A stretch of 64,000 nucleotides of DNA from the NCBI GenBank assembly GCA_963971425.1, contig OZ020515.1, positions 33,677,856-33,741,855 of the forward strand, written 5' to 3'. Shown piece after piece: positions 42,094-52,224 of this stretch. Numbering within the stretch: position 1 is the stretch's first letter; every line of letters starts with the position of its first letter. The notes below the pieces were generated by a model. That model was not told where the DNA came from, made no database searches, and worked only from the letters and a program-made list of their open reading frames with translations. The DNA comes from Bryoerythrophyllum caledonicum (lineage: Eukaryota > Streptophyta > Bryopsida > Pottiales > Pottiaceae). The position numbers and the translations under genes were made by a program.

Positions 42094-43696
42094 TGTCGTG
42101 GAGAGAGAATTTGCCTTGGGAAAACACAGGGTTCTTGGCTGCTACCAATTTCAGCAAAGAAAGAAGGGAGGTGTAATAAAGACGATCTTCATTGGTGATA
42201 AACTTGAAATAAAACAAAGTAAGACTTTAATCTTCTCTAAAGGTAAACTTCTTGACTCATCTTGACAAACCCTCGCAAGTGATTAAACAAGTAGTTTGAG
42301 TAAACTTGGGGTAGCAGAACCTTCTCTCATTCTATCAAGCTCTACCACTTCATACTTAGCTTTATATGAGCATGCAATAGCTTCCTAGAAAGCTAATACA
42401 GTAAGGCTCATACGTACAAAATTTGAATATAAGAAGATCTATACAAATGCTTCTATGAGGAATCAAAGTCACTGCTCTAATTTGCTCAAGGCAGCTGACT
42501 CCTTTCCAATCAATCTAGCATAACTCTCTCAAACCAACTCCAATCCACCTACGTAATAGCTTTTTGAAAAGCTAACAACAAGATTAACAAGTGATAAAAT
42601 TCTCAATCCTACTGACTCTATATGCAATGAATTATAGTTACTCAAAGTCACTGCTTGAAACTTGTGGAATAAAACCCGCGCCTCCGAGAACACTCCTTCA
42701 ATAGATTAAGTGCCACAAATCCATAACAACTCGGATTTGAGCTTGTGATAGCTCATTGAAAAGCTAATTCAACCACCACTCTACACATAAAGATTCACTA
42801 TCTCACTCTTTGTATACAAGTTTCTATATGGAATCAAAGTTACTGCTCTCAAAAATTCATGGCAGCAGTACCCTTGTTTATTCAAATCCACACCACAGCT
42901 TCTACATAACTCCGATTGGAGTGTGTGATAGCTTGTTGGAAAGCTATTAACAAGTTCTACAACACTCTAAAAACTGACGTCAAAACTCACAAAACTCTAC
43001 CTGTCACACTCGAAAACCCGAGCGTCTTTTTATACTAAATGGAGGAGGCTTTGGCCGAGGGAGGAGGGAAGAAAAGTCAAGGGCCTAAATCAGCCCATGC
43101 TTCTCTAGCCTTCCTTTTGACTCACCTTTGGACACCAAAGTCTATTTACCTCCAAATCTTATCCAAATCTTCCCACATAAGCCTAGCTTGACTTTTATTT
43201 CCTAACCTACAACTCTACTACAAGTTGGCACTATATTTCTCCCCCTAAACTAACCCCCAAACTAAACATTTCTTATTTCTACTACAAACTATAATACCAT
43301 AGCACTCTATTTAAGTTTTTTGATCTCAGAAGAATTAGAGAATAGCTTAAATATCATTAGAGCCCACGTACTGCCATCGACCACGGCTTAGTTCGGCTGG
43401 CTAAGCTTTTCGTTGCACCTTGCCGGTCCGGGTTCGATTCCTTGACTTGTCAGAGCGGCTGGCGCTCGCGTGGTCAGGGGACTGCCGGAATCAGCAGTAA
43501 ATCCAGCTAGTTGACGCTCCTAAGCCCTGAGCTAGTGACAAAATGCAGTAAAGATCCTCTAAGATAAGCTTCTGGCCTGGTAGGGTAATTGAGGAAAAAA
43601 ATCGTTTATTCTCCACAATTACCTTAACCAGCTAAGTTCCCATTTTTTCTTCTAAATCTTATTTTTTTATATGATGAACTGTATCGCATCACGACA
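42094..43696 (-). repeat. 5' LTR of element 2
   Basis: 1,603 bp, same landmarks shifted by 7,890-7,891 bp: TATA box 43026-43034, tRNA-like segment 43383-43441. Confidence 0.95.
43026..43034 (-). promoter_or_regulatory. TATA box of element 2 in 5' LTR
   Basis: Minus strand TATAAAAAG, equal copy at 35136-35144. A strong TATA match about 660 bp into the LTR. Confidence 0.55.
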
Positions 43697-43755
43697 ACGC
43701 CTCCCATCACTCACACTTTGTTACCTTTAATAAACCAAGGTGTAAGCGCTGGAAG

Positions 43756-43781
43756 ATGTGCCGCTGGCCGCACACCCCCAC
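43756..43781. repeat. family 3 hairpin in gene D intron
   Basis: TGTGCCGC and CCGCACACCCCCAC with TGG between; imperfect by one missing base. Confidence 0.75.
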
Positions 43782-43902
43782 AGCATTGCGCATCCCCTCC
43801 GATGCGCAACAAACTTCTATTTACTGACATAATCAAACTCTCAAAATCCAATTTAATCTGAGTGAAGAAATTTGGACTCAGCAAGTGGATTAAGGGACAT
43901 AC

Positions 43903-44256
43903 CTGATAGAGGACAGAGTTCAATGACTTCAACGTGAGCGTGTACCACGTCTTTTTTGCAGAGTTTTGTTTTGCTTCAGTTGCATCGATTTCCGCCTTGG
44001 ACACCAGTTTCTCGAAATAGTTCAAAGGTTGCCCTACCATGCCTTGAATTCGGTAGAGCTTATGAACAAGATTTGTTGTCACAAAATATTTTTGGTTTCG
44101 CCTGCATAGGTAGATCATTAAACCATTTAGACAAATTTTTCATTTGATGCAGAAGATTAAGTTGTTTGCACACCAAGAAATCTCACTTGTTTACTTGATG
44201 CAGTGCAAAAAGTAGGACTGGAACGTAACCATTGACATTGAGTAGAATGGACTCTA
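43903..44256 (-). pseudogene. gene D, middle exons (after the solo LTR)
   Basis: Two pieces. 44256-44195 reads SILLNVNGYVPVLLFALHQ, the continuation of the ParB-like exon cut by the solo LTR; donor GTAAAC. 44101-43903 (acceptor TATGCAG, donor GTATGT) reads NLVHKLYRIQGMVGQPLNYF and ends SLNSVLYQ. Unit 2 has the same two exons at 48340 and 48243-48045. The next intron (43902 to 33786) holds the family 3 hairpins and element 2. Confidence 0.6.
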
Positions 44257-46507
44257 TGTGAGTGATATTTCACCCCCCTTGATTGCATTTAGTAGTAGGG
44301 GGTTAAAATCACTCACATTCTAGTAATTCAATACCAATCCACATGATGTTTATCGCATACAAGGAATTACCACTTAACTTCCATAAAATTGTTTAACCCA
44401 ATTAGAATAAAGTTAACCTAAAAGTAGATATAAATTCACGCAAAGATAAATTAGATTAAGTAATTTCAATTAATCCCAAAGTAAATTAAACTTACCCAAA
44501 GTAACTTAAGTTTAACCTACAGTAAATATTTTTTCCTAAGTAAATAAATTTAACTCAAGTAACTTCAATTCACATAAATGAATTAGACTTTAACTCTAGG
44601 TTAAAACATTTACTTTTCCCCCCCCCCCGGATTTCACTTTTGACTTTTTTTTTAAAAAAAAATTTAAAAATTTTTTAAAAAAAAAAAATTATTTTAAGAA
44701 AAAAATAAAAATTATCACACCCTCTCGTAAAACTCCAAGTTACTAGACCATTCCTAATGCAAGCAACCCTCACAAAAACATACACAATACCATAGGTTAG
44801 AACACAAGCAAATGAATGTTGATGCACCAGAACCGTGCCATAGGCCGGGGCTTCACATGTGCACCTTCACCCATCATCAACAACAACATTCACACTTCAA
44901 CTCCACAATACACCATGCAAATTAAAAAAAAAACAACAATTAGTAAAAAAAATTGAGTTTGAAGGGGGTCGGAAGGGCAGCAGGACCCCCTGTCACTAAA
45001 ATAGTTGTAACTTCGTAGTCGTAGATCTTCTTCAAGCGTGCCCAAGGTCTTTGAAAAGCTGACTTCTAGATCTACATATTCTCCAAATATCGGCTCCAAA
45101 GTCGTTGGGATTCGCCCGCAGCAGCCCACCGAAGTTGATGCTTGAGAACTACCGGCGGCAGGACCTCCTCGCTTTTTAAGGACAGCCACGTCCTTCTCGG
45201 TTCTCCAATGATCACAAAATTTGGACCGTAGGGGGTAGACTTCATGCCGCTCTAGCACATGCAAAAAACACCAAAAAACCTCTTACCAATAAAAATTTAC
45301 GGGCCTCCAAAGTTACTGCCTTTCAACTCTTGCGGCGGTCAACCCTCTCGCACTTCATTGGCCATAACTCCTTTGTCTTCATTCGGAATTGCGCGTGCTT
45401 AGTGTCCACGGAAGGCCAACTTGAAGCTCCACGCACCTTCCAAAGATCAGCTTCAAAGCCGTTGTAGTCCGCTAACAGTAGTCCGCCAAAGTTGACGCAC
45501 CAAATCTGGCTAGCAGCAGACCCCTCAATACTAAAACCATCACAACTTCCTCATCTTTGCTTCAAACACAGCATGCTTGGTGTCTCTAGAAAGCTAACAA
45601 CAAGATCTAACTACTGGTAAATTGTCTCGTTAAATCTTCAAATATCTAACACACAAGAGCAATGCAACCGCAGCTCTACAAAACAAGGGTAAATGGGGGA
45701 GCACTTGGACATGGCTTCGCCCACACAAGAGAGAGAGAGAGCTTGGCCAACCAAGCCCTCTTATACAAGTAGGAAGAGTCTCAAGGGTGGCGGCCACATC
45801 CCCATCCTTAAACCTAACAACCCCTAATCAAGATCAAGGGCCCACGATCACTCTAGCCCTAATCCCGATTTTAGGGCTGAACATGCCTAAAACCCCTAAA
45901 TTAAAGGCCTTTTGCCAAAATTAACCTCACCAATGTGTTTAAAACACATTGAAACATTAGGTTTGACTATTCATACACCCCAATCCGAGTTCTAGATCAT
46001 TTAAACTAACAATTTGCAAACTAATTGCAAGTCCCCCAATAATTTCGATTCTAATTAATCCAACAAAAAGATTAGCAATCCTCCTCCAACCCTTCTTCTT
46101 CTTCTTTCTTCGTCTTTCTTCTTCTTTCTTCTTCTTTCTTCTTCCATATGAGTCTTTCCAACACTCTACTCTATCACTAAAACACTAAACTAACTTCATC
46201 AATAATCATTCAACAATTAAAATTCCTCGATATCTAACTCCACTACCTCTAATTAATATTCTACATCCCTAATGCTCATTCTTCTACTTCTCCCACTTGC
46301 ACCACACTTTAAGTTCCATTTTGTCTCTTTTTGCTTCTCGCACATCTATTTTCCTATTAACAACCAGATTCTTCTACTAACACTAATTCAATGATAGTCC
46401 AGAGCTCTACTACTAATTAACTACATCTAATCACAATGGTCTGACTAATTTTCTAGTTTCTAAATAGTTAGTCTAAAACCAAATGTGAACCATTAATTGG
46501 GCTCACA
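44257..46507 (-). mobile_element. solo LTR (2,251 bp) inside the ParB-like exon of gene D
   Basis: Starts TGTGAG and ends CTCACA, flanked by CTCTA on both sides (44252-44256 and 46508-46512). No internal coding region. It shares style with the other LTRs: GGCAGCAGGACCCC and GAAAGCTAACAACAAG modules, a TTAA-rich tract near the low-coordinate end (44370-44600), and minus-strand TATAAGAGG near 45762-45770. It also has an oligo-C run followed by oligo-A/T runs (about 44617-44720) and a CTT-rich stretch (46091-46146). The exon frame is restored when it and one CTCTA are removed (AVE-SIL). Confidence 0.85.
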
Positions 46508-47243
46508 CTCTACCGCATAATGCCAACTGGGGTCATCACCATGGTCCTGGTTTATCACTGGCAGCCAAGCCTGCAGCCGATGGTTGCCATCCCAGACATG
46601 AAACATCTTCTTCGAACAGACTCTGAGGTCAAGATCCGCATTCAACCTCAATTCAAATGCCTCGTTTGTAGCAATCCACGGTGGACTCCAAGTCTTCAAG
46701 GTATCTTCAGAGACATCTACAGTCTTCCCCTCGTGATTTTCTTTTGCAACATAGAACACACCTGAACCTTCCATGTAGCCGTTCTTTAGGAAATGCGAGC
46801 CCAACCCTATGACATCGTTCTTCAAATGAGGACGAACTATGGGCAGCCCAATCATCCGTCAAAGAGGAATGTCAAGCTTCGACTTCTCTTTGGGCTGAAA
46901 TCGAAGACCATCCAAAAGAGCAATCCCGTTCACTGTCTCATTAAGTACAAGATCATCCATCTGCTTCTCCAAATCCGCGGCTGATAGTGGGTTTGATGCA
47001 TTTCGTAATGGTCTTGAAACTTCAGCAACATCCTCACTTTCTGCTCCATCGTCATTCAAATCCAACGCTTGGGCACTTCCTACAAATACTGATTTGTTAG
47101 TGATGAAATCACAAGTCCATTGAGAATAAGTTTCTTTTTTAATAATTACCTGATGGCTGCAAAACAAAATTCAAGGAGTTCAGTGTCTCCATTTCAGTAT
47201 CTCGTTCATCTCCGCGAACTGACACATCAGATTGACTCTCCAT
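46508..47243 (-). pseudogene. gene D unit 1, 5' part: ParB-like domain
   Basis: Exon 47243-47150 starts MESQSDVSV; exon 47079-46508 holds an acidic/Lys-rich N-terminal stretch, then a TGA at 46861-46859 (DIPL-stop-RMIGLP), then the domain with KKMFHVWDGNHRLQAWLPVI. The DGNHRLQA motif resembles the ParB/Srx-type box (DGxHRxxA) known from ParB partition proteins and phage ParB-like nucleases. The exon is cut by the solo LTR after WHYAVE. Unit 2 carries a stop at the same codon (TAA). Decayed unless the stop is bypassed. Confidence 0.6.
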
Positions 47244-47744
47244 TTTTACAAATGCAGTTGAGAGGACATTAGAGGGACAAGAATGGGACAAGAATGACAT
47301 CATCCAATAAATGGAGATAATTGTGCAAAAAAATTCATCAAAACTTTAACAAGACACAGTATGATCAACAAAATTAGAAGAGATATTCTAACCAATTCAG
47401 AGAATGGAGCTCATTTCTCTAACTAATGAGCGACAAAACATCGTGCATTTTCCAACACATTCTGCATAAGGCTGAGCTAAACAACAACAAGACGACAAAG
47501 TTTCAACAACAATCTCAACAGGCCGAATCAAGTTACGGCCCGACAGAAGTACACATGTTTCTGACCACGCTCTTTGCAAAGCAAACACTATGTTTGCAAC
47601 CTCAGTGCACGATTTCGATACTGGCTACATAAAATTGGACTGGGTGGAGAAAGATGGATATGAATTATTAAGCATATCTCCGGGACACGGCATCAAGTGG
47701 TACCCCTTCATGCACCTCAGATAGGACAAGGCGTCGGCGCTAAG

Positions 47745-47941
47745 GGTATGCCGTCAACGGCACACCTCCACGGTGTGAAAGCACCGGACTGTGAACGTGG
47801 CGCCGTGGAGGTGTGCCGCTGCCGGCTCACCTCCAGCGCCCACGCCTTCGGCTGTGCGTGGCGCCAGAAGGGGCTATCTTAGTAACCGCTGAAGCTTGCC
47901 AATAAGTCGCACCTGGGGTGTGCCGGCAGCCGCACACCTCC
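47745..47941. repeat. three family 3 hairpins between the gene D units
   Basis: 47745-47766 (TATGCCGT / ACGGCACA arms), 47807-47834 (GGAGGTGTGCCG / CGGCTCACCTCC, one mismatch) and 47916-47941 (GGTGTGCCGGC / GCCGCACACC). They lie in the intron that follows the SLNSFLYE exon of unit 2, the same intron position as the hairpins of unit 1. Confidence 0.8.
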
Positions 47942-48044
47942 TACGTGCCGTGCTTACTCTCCTAAACCAACATGCAGTAATGCTACCATCGGTGACAATA
48001 AATTCTAGTAATTTTAGAAATAGTAAATGGATCTGTACACATAC

Positions 48045-49137
48045 CTCATAGAGGAAGGAGTTCAAGGATTATAATGTAAGCGTGTACCACGTCCGCTTCA
48101 CGGAGTTCTGTTTTGCTTCAGCAGCATTGATTTCCGCTTTTGACACAAGCTTCTCAAAATACGTCAGAGGTTGCCCTGCCATTCCTTGGATGCAGTAGAG
48201 CTTGTGGACAAGATTTGTCATGACGAAGGACTTTCGGTTACGCCTGCATATGTGGATCTAAAGGCCATTTAGACAAAAAATTTAATTGATGCAGAAGATA
48301 AAGAGGTCGTCTAAACAGCAAGGATACTCACCAGTTAACTTGATGAAGCGTGGCAAGAAGGACTGGAATGTATCCATTTACATTGAGCAGAATAGACTCC
48401 ACCGCGTAATGCCACCGAGGGTCATGACTGTGGTCCCGGTTTATTATTGGCAGCCATGCCTGCAGCCAATGGTTGCCATCCCAGACATGGAACATCTTTC
48501 TTGAAAAGACTCTTAGGTCCGGATCCCCATTCAACCTCACCTTGAACGCCTCATTTGCTTCAATCCACACGGGACTCCAACACTTCAAGACATCCTCTGT
48601 GACATCTACAGTCTTCCCCTCGTGATTTCTTGTCGCAACATAGAATACACCTGAGCCTTCCATGTATCCATTTTTTAGAAAGTGGGAGCCAAGCCCCATG
48701 ACATCGTTCTTCAAGTGAGGTCGAAAAATGGGCAGCCCAATCATCCGTTAGAGTGGGATGTCAAGCTTGGATTTCTCCTTTGGCTGAAACCAAAGTCCAT
48801 CCAATAGTGCAGTCGTGTTCACTGTCTCTTTTAGGACGAGATCATCCATCTGCTTCTCCAAATCTGCAACAGATATGGTTCGTATGGAGCACGTACTGGA
48901 CTTGAAACTTCAGCAACATCCTCACTGTCCGCCCCATTGTCATTCACATCCTCAGCGGCGGCACTCCCTGCCAGATTAAAATCGTAAGTACATGTGGTGA
49001 AATTACGGCTCTAGGCAGAATCAGCTGCACATCAACTGATTACCTGATGAATGTCCGACATAGTTCAATGAGTTGCGTGTCTCCATTTCAGTATCTTCTT
49101 CCTCTTCTTGAACTGAAACATCAAACTGGCTCTGCAT
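48045..49137 (-). pseudogene. gene D unit 2: tandem partial copy of the ParB-like 5' half
   Basis: Exons 49137-49044 (MQSQFDVSV), 48967-48340 (ParB-like, KMFHVWDGNHWLQAWLPII) and 48243-48045. Exon-intron structure matches unit 1. Lesions: frameshift in the first half of exon 2, TAA at 48750-48748 (same codon as the TGA of unit 1), and TAA at 48071-48069 where unit 1 has AAG (Lys). The ParB box has Trp for Arg (DGNHWLQA), which would hit a conserved position. No methyltransferase-like exons follow before unit 1 begins. Confidence 0.65.
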
Positions 49138-49632
49138 TCCTACAATGGCAGTTGAAAGAGAATATCACATGATGAGGAGAAGAATATTGGATGACGTCCA
49201 GCAGATGCAAATGACTTCCTAAGATATTGTACGCGTCGACACATGGACCATCACAACCTCTGACAAAAAGATGTGTCTACAATGAGAGGGTCTTAGAAGA
49301 CCTTGTCAATACAGACAAGGTGCCGAGAAAAGTCTGCCAACGGCATCAATTCCTCGTATCCCGTGATTTGGATTTGACCTCTAATCAAATTTCCGAACTT
49401 AACTTTGATTCTCGTCATTATAATGTAATCAACTATTTCTCTAAACTTATCATCTCCACAAATAAATTTGGTGCACAGAAATCAAAATTCACGGCGGAAG
49501 AAAATATTTTGCACATTTTCCCATCAATGTAGCTAACACATTAAATTTGATCACAACGGAATATGAGCGTGCCATGCTTCTCCTTCCAGCAAGTAAAAGG
49601 GAGACCTCTTCTTTTGTCTGAGTTCTTTTTAT
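49138..49632. other. no recognisable gene
   Basis: Flank between unit 2 of gene D and the next plus-strand gene. Only short open frames. Confidence 0.4.
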
Positions 49633-49982
49633 TTGCAGCTTTGTTTCTTGTTTAGAATGGCTTCCTTGGTGGCTCTTGTAGCGAGATCTGTTGTAATCCG
49701 TGGTGATAGTGCACGCGTCCGGATTTGTTTCCCAACTGATTTTGAGGGAATTGCGACTATTAGCTCCTTTTGCTTAAGTCAACGTTTCCATATAGTTGAG
49801 GGGTCCTTGCATATTGAAAGAGAGGAATTTAACGTTGTTATTGGAGAGCTAACACACGCTTTAGCTTAGTCATCATGTATTCGAAACAATGCAGAAGTCT
49901 GGTCACTTCAGTACGGGAAGTACTGAGTGTATGGAGCAAGGAATATTCCTGACGATTCTCCTTCTCTTCCTTAACACCCAAG

Positions 49983-51520
49983 TTGTCTACCACTGCAATC
50001 CAGGTGACGCCTTTGCTGCAAAAAGTGAAATTAGAACCTCAAGAGAACTTGATTCACATTCTCAGCAATGACTCCGACCGTGATAGTCTAGGTTTTAGTC
50101 TTCCTGCTGAATCCGAGAAGAATTCGTCACTTCCGGCCAAGGCTCCGGCAACGGCTGCCACTTCCTCTCTGCCTTCAAGATCCAAACCCACGGTGATTTT
50201 TTATCCTGTTCAATCTTCAAGTACTATTGGCTGTCTACGTAATCTTTGGTCTCAATCAAGATCAAAATCTGTCTTTACTAGGGTAGATTATAATTCCAAA
50301 AGAGTTGAGAAGGTTGACTTCCTTCTAGGAGCTTTCAATGAAGATGTCCTCTTCGAGCTCCCACCCCTTGGGAAAGGAATTCCTTCATCACAGGTTGGGT
50401 CGCTCATGGGTATGGATAAGAAACATGACGGACATTGTTGGACAAGAACCGTGACCACTCACATTGCTAATGATTCTAACCTCACCTTCAGGACATCTTC
50501 TTGTTTGGGACATTTGCAATGTCTCAATCCTCAATGCGAATACTTGGAGTGGAAGCATAGAGCGTCAAACGTTAATGAGACCGAGTGGGAGGGCACTTCG
50601 TCATCAGTTTTTGGGGTCGGTGGGACTTCTCCTGCCGGTTCAACTGTTGTGTGCAAACTTTGCCGAGTTCCGCCTACCTGCTTAAAAACCTGTCCAGCAA
50701 AAATTTACTATGTGTTTGGGAAGGACAGCATGGCCCGTTTATGTGTCCATATTGGAACACATGAGCATCCTGTTAAATTAGGCAACTGTAGAGATTCATC
50801 GACGAAGCTGAAGAGCCTGATTTCTGAGCAAGTAGAGCGGACCCCAACTGCCACAAACTCTGCCATTATTTTAGAACCAAGTAAGGAGTTCCTCAGTGAG
50901 CTACTGTTATGTCCAGAGGGAGTTTCACATAAGCCATTAGTCTTAGACAAACTAGTTCCAGTCCTGGAAAAATTTAAGCAAATGACATTGCCTAGTATCC
51001 GAAATGAGGTTACTACTTTTAGATATTTGCAACACTTTGGTGTAATGGATAGCATCACTAAACTTCGGGGATCAAGCAACTGGGCTTTTGTATAGGAGAA
51101 TAGATTTCCGGGGCAAGGCGCTGATTCGGACAAGGTGTTTGTGTTTAAGATGGCAGAAGTTGGTCCTGGTAGCGGCGTAGATACAGTGAAGCGAATGCAA
51201 CCTGGAGGAGACCTCAAAGATTCATGGATCATGTTTGACCATGTCAAACGAGATAAGGGATTAACCACAATGGGTTGTCTTGTGTACGATTCAACTTACT
51301 GCCGTGTGATGTTGATTGTTGTATGTGACATGCAATCCAAGAACGTCAGTGCTCAACTAGTGTTCTGGAAGAACTTGAATGCAGTTGCTGCACGACACGA
51401 TGTTTCGACAGATTCATTCAAGGGATTCATCGCTGATAGCGCACAAGCTAATTGGAATGCAGTCCGCATTCTTTACGGGAGCGGTAATGCGTCAGTTTTC
51501 TTGAATTGTACAATGTTTTT
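49983..51520 (+). pseudogene. zinc-binding DDE-like transposase-type protein, 3' truncated
   Basis: A plus-strand frame from about 49983, with TAG at 51093-51095 (NWAFV-stop-ENRFPGQ), continuing to 51520. Seen: an acidic/Ser-rich N-terminus; a Cys region (CLGHLQCLNPQCEYL, then CKLCRVPPTCLKTC) with a following CVHIGTHEHPV, probably a zinc-binding domain; and a core with VYDSTYCRVMLIVVCDMQS and FIADSAQANWNAVRILYG. I know this arrangement from transposase-like proteins of mosses and lycophytes; the Asp residues in YDST, CDMQS and ADSAQ suggest an RNase H-like core. It breaks off at a T-rich insertion at 51518. A small upstream frame (49633-49869) could be a 5' exon but is unsupported. Confidence 0.6.
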
Positions 51521-51830
51521 TTGACTATTTTTTTTTCACTTTTCTTTTCTGACTTTTTTTTTCCCACTTATTTTTTTGTTTTGTTATTTTTCACTATTTT
51601 TTTCCCCCGGGCTGGAGTCGATGCTGCAATTGCCTACTATCGGCTATCTGGTAAAGTAGAAGATGATTTTACAGCAAGGAATCAAACCCTAGACCTCATA
51701 CTTCTTGGTATCCGACATTATCCCTCGGGTAGTTTATGGTCGTCTCGGACCGTCGTTCAAATTTGGACCTCAAATACTTCTTGAAGGAAAGGAACCCGGT
51801 TACAGTCCCACGATCATTTACATGAAATTG
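51518..51830 (-). other. possible SINE-like insertion with A-rich tail
   Basis: A plus-strand T-rich run (51518-51607) would be an A-rich tail on the minus strand. Minus-strand GGTTTGATTCC (about 51683) resembles a Pol III B box. It directly ends the transposase-like frame. No clear A box or target duplication found. Confidence 0.25.
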
Positions 51831-51926
51831 TAGTGCTCATTCCACGGTCACAAAGCCGTGAGCCGTCTTGGAATCCTTATTTCAGATTATGTTTGGCAAC
51901 ATAAATTTTGGTTCCTATAGTTTGAT

Positions 51927-51995
51927 TACTATCGTATAGTAAAAAAGTTACTTTCATATAGTAAAAAAATTACTTTCATATAGTAAAAAAGTGAC
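51927..51995. repeat. tandem ~21-nt repeat, three copies
   Basis: TTACTTTCATATAGTAAAAAA repeated with small changes, just left of the CCGCTCA array. Possibly part of the transposon end. Confidence 0.7.
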
Positions 51996-52025
51996 AATTT
52001 TCAAAAACTTTTCACCAACTTTTTC

Positions 52026-52130
52026 CACACCGCTCACCGCTCACCGCTCACCGCTCACGTCTCACCGCTCACGTCTCACCGCTCACCGCTCATGCCTCAC
52101 CGCTCACCGCTCACGCCTCACCGCACGCAA
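52026..52130. repeat. CCGCTCA heptad array next to the pogo transposase
   Basis: More than ten CCGCTCA/CCGCTCACGTCT-type units, ending CCGCACGCAAGATAGC. Related sequence at 29695-29735 (inverted) and 6795-6840. It is probably the left terminal or subterminal repeat of the transposon. Confidence 0.75.
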
Positions 52131-52224
52131 GATAGCTTCGTCCGCAGGAGATCTAACCAAGCATGGCAACAACCGGAGTGGTGGGCGTCCAAGGAAGCGG
52201 CCAGCTCTAGCACATATCAACATA

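Larger units (their letters stand above)
34204..43696 (-). mobile_element. Ty3/gypsy LTR retrotransposon, element 2 (9,493 bp)
   Basis: Direct LTRs of 1,602 bp (34204-35805) and 1,603 bp (42094-43696), TGTCG...CGACA, target duplication ACGC (34200-34203 and 43697-43700). By eye the LTRs differ by one base (AGATGC versus AAATGC near 35651/43541) and one A in a homopolymer, so insertion is recent. Same coding order, PBS and PPT design as element 1 but unrelated LTR sequence over most of its length. It lies in an intron of gene D. Confidence 0.95.

Noticed and set aside
51991-52140. Repetitive Ser/His/Arg protein (TAHRSRLTAHRS-type)
   Set aside because: Produced by reading through the CCGCTCA array; it lies upstream of the likely transposase ATG.
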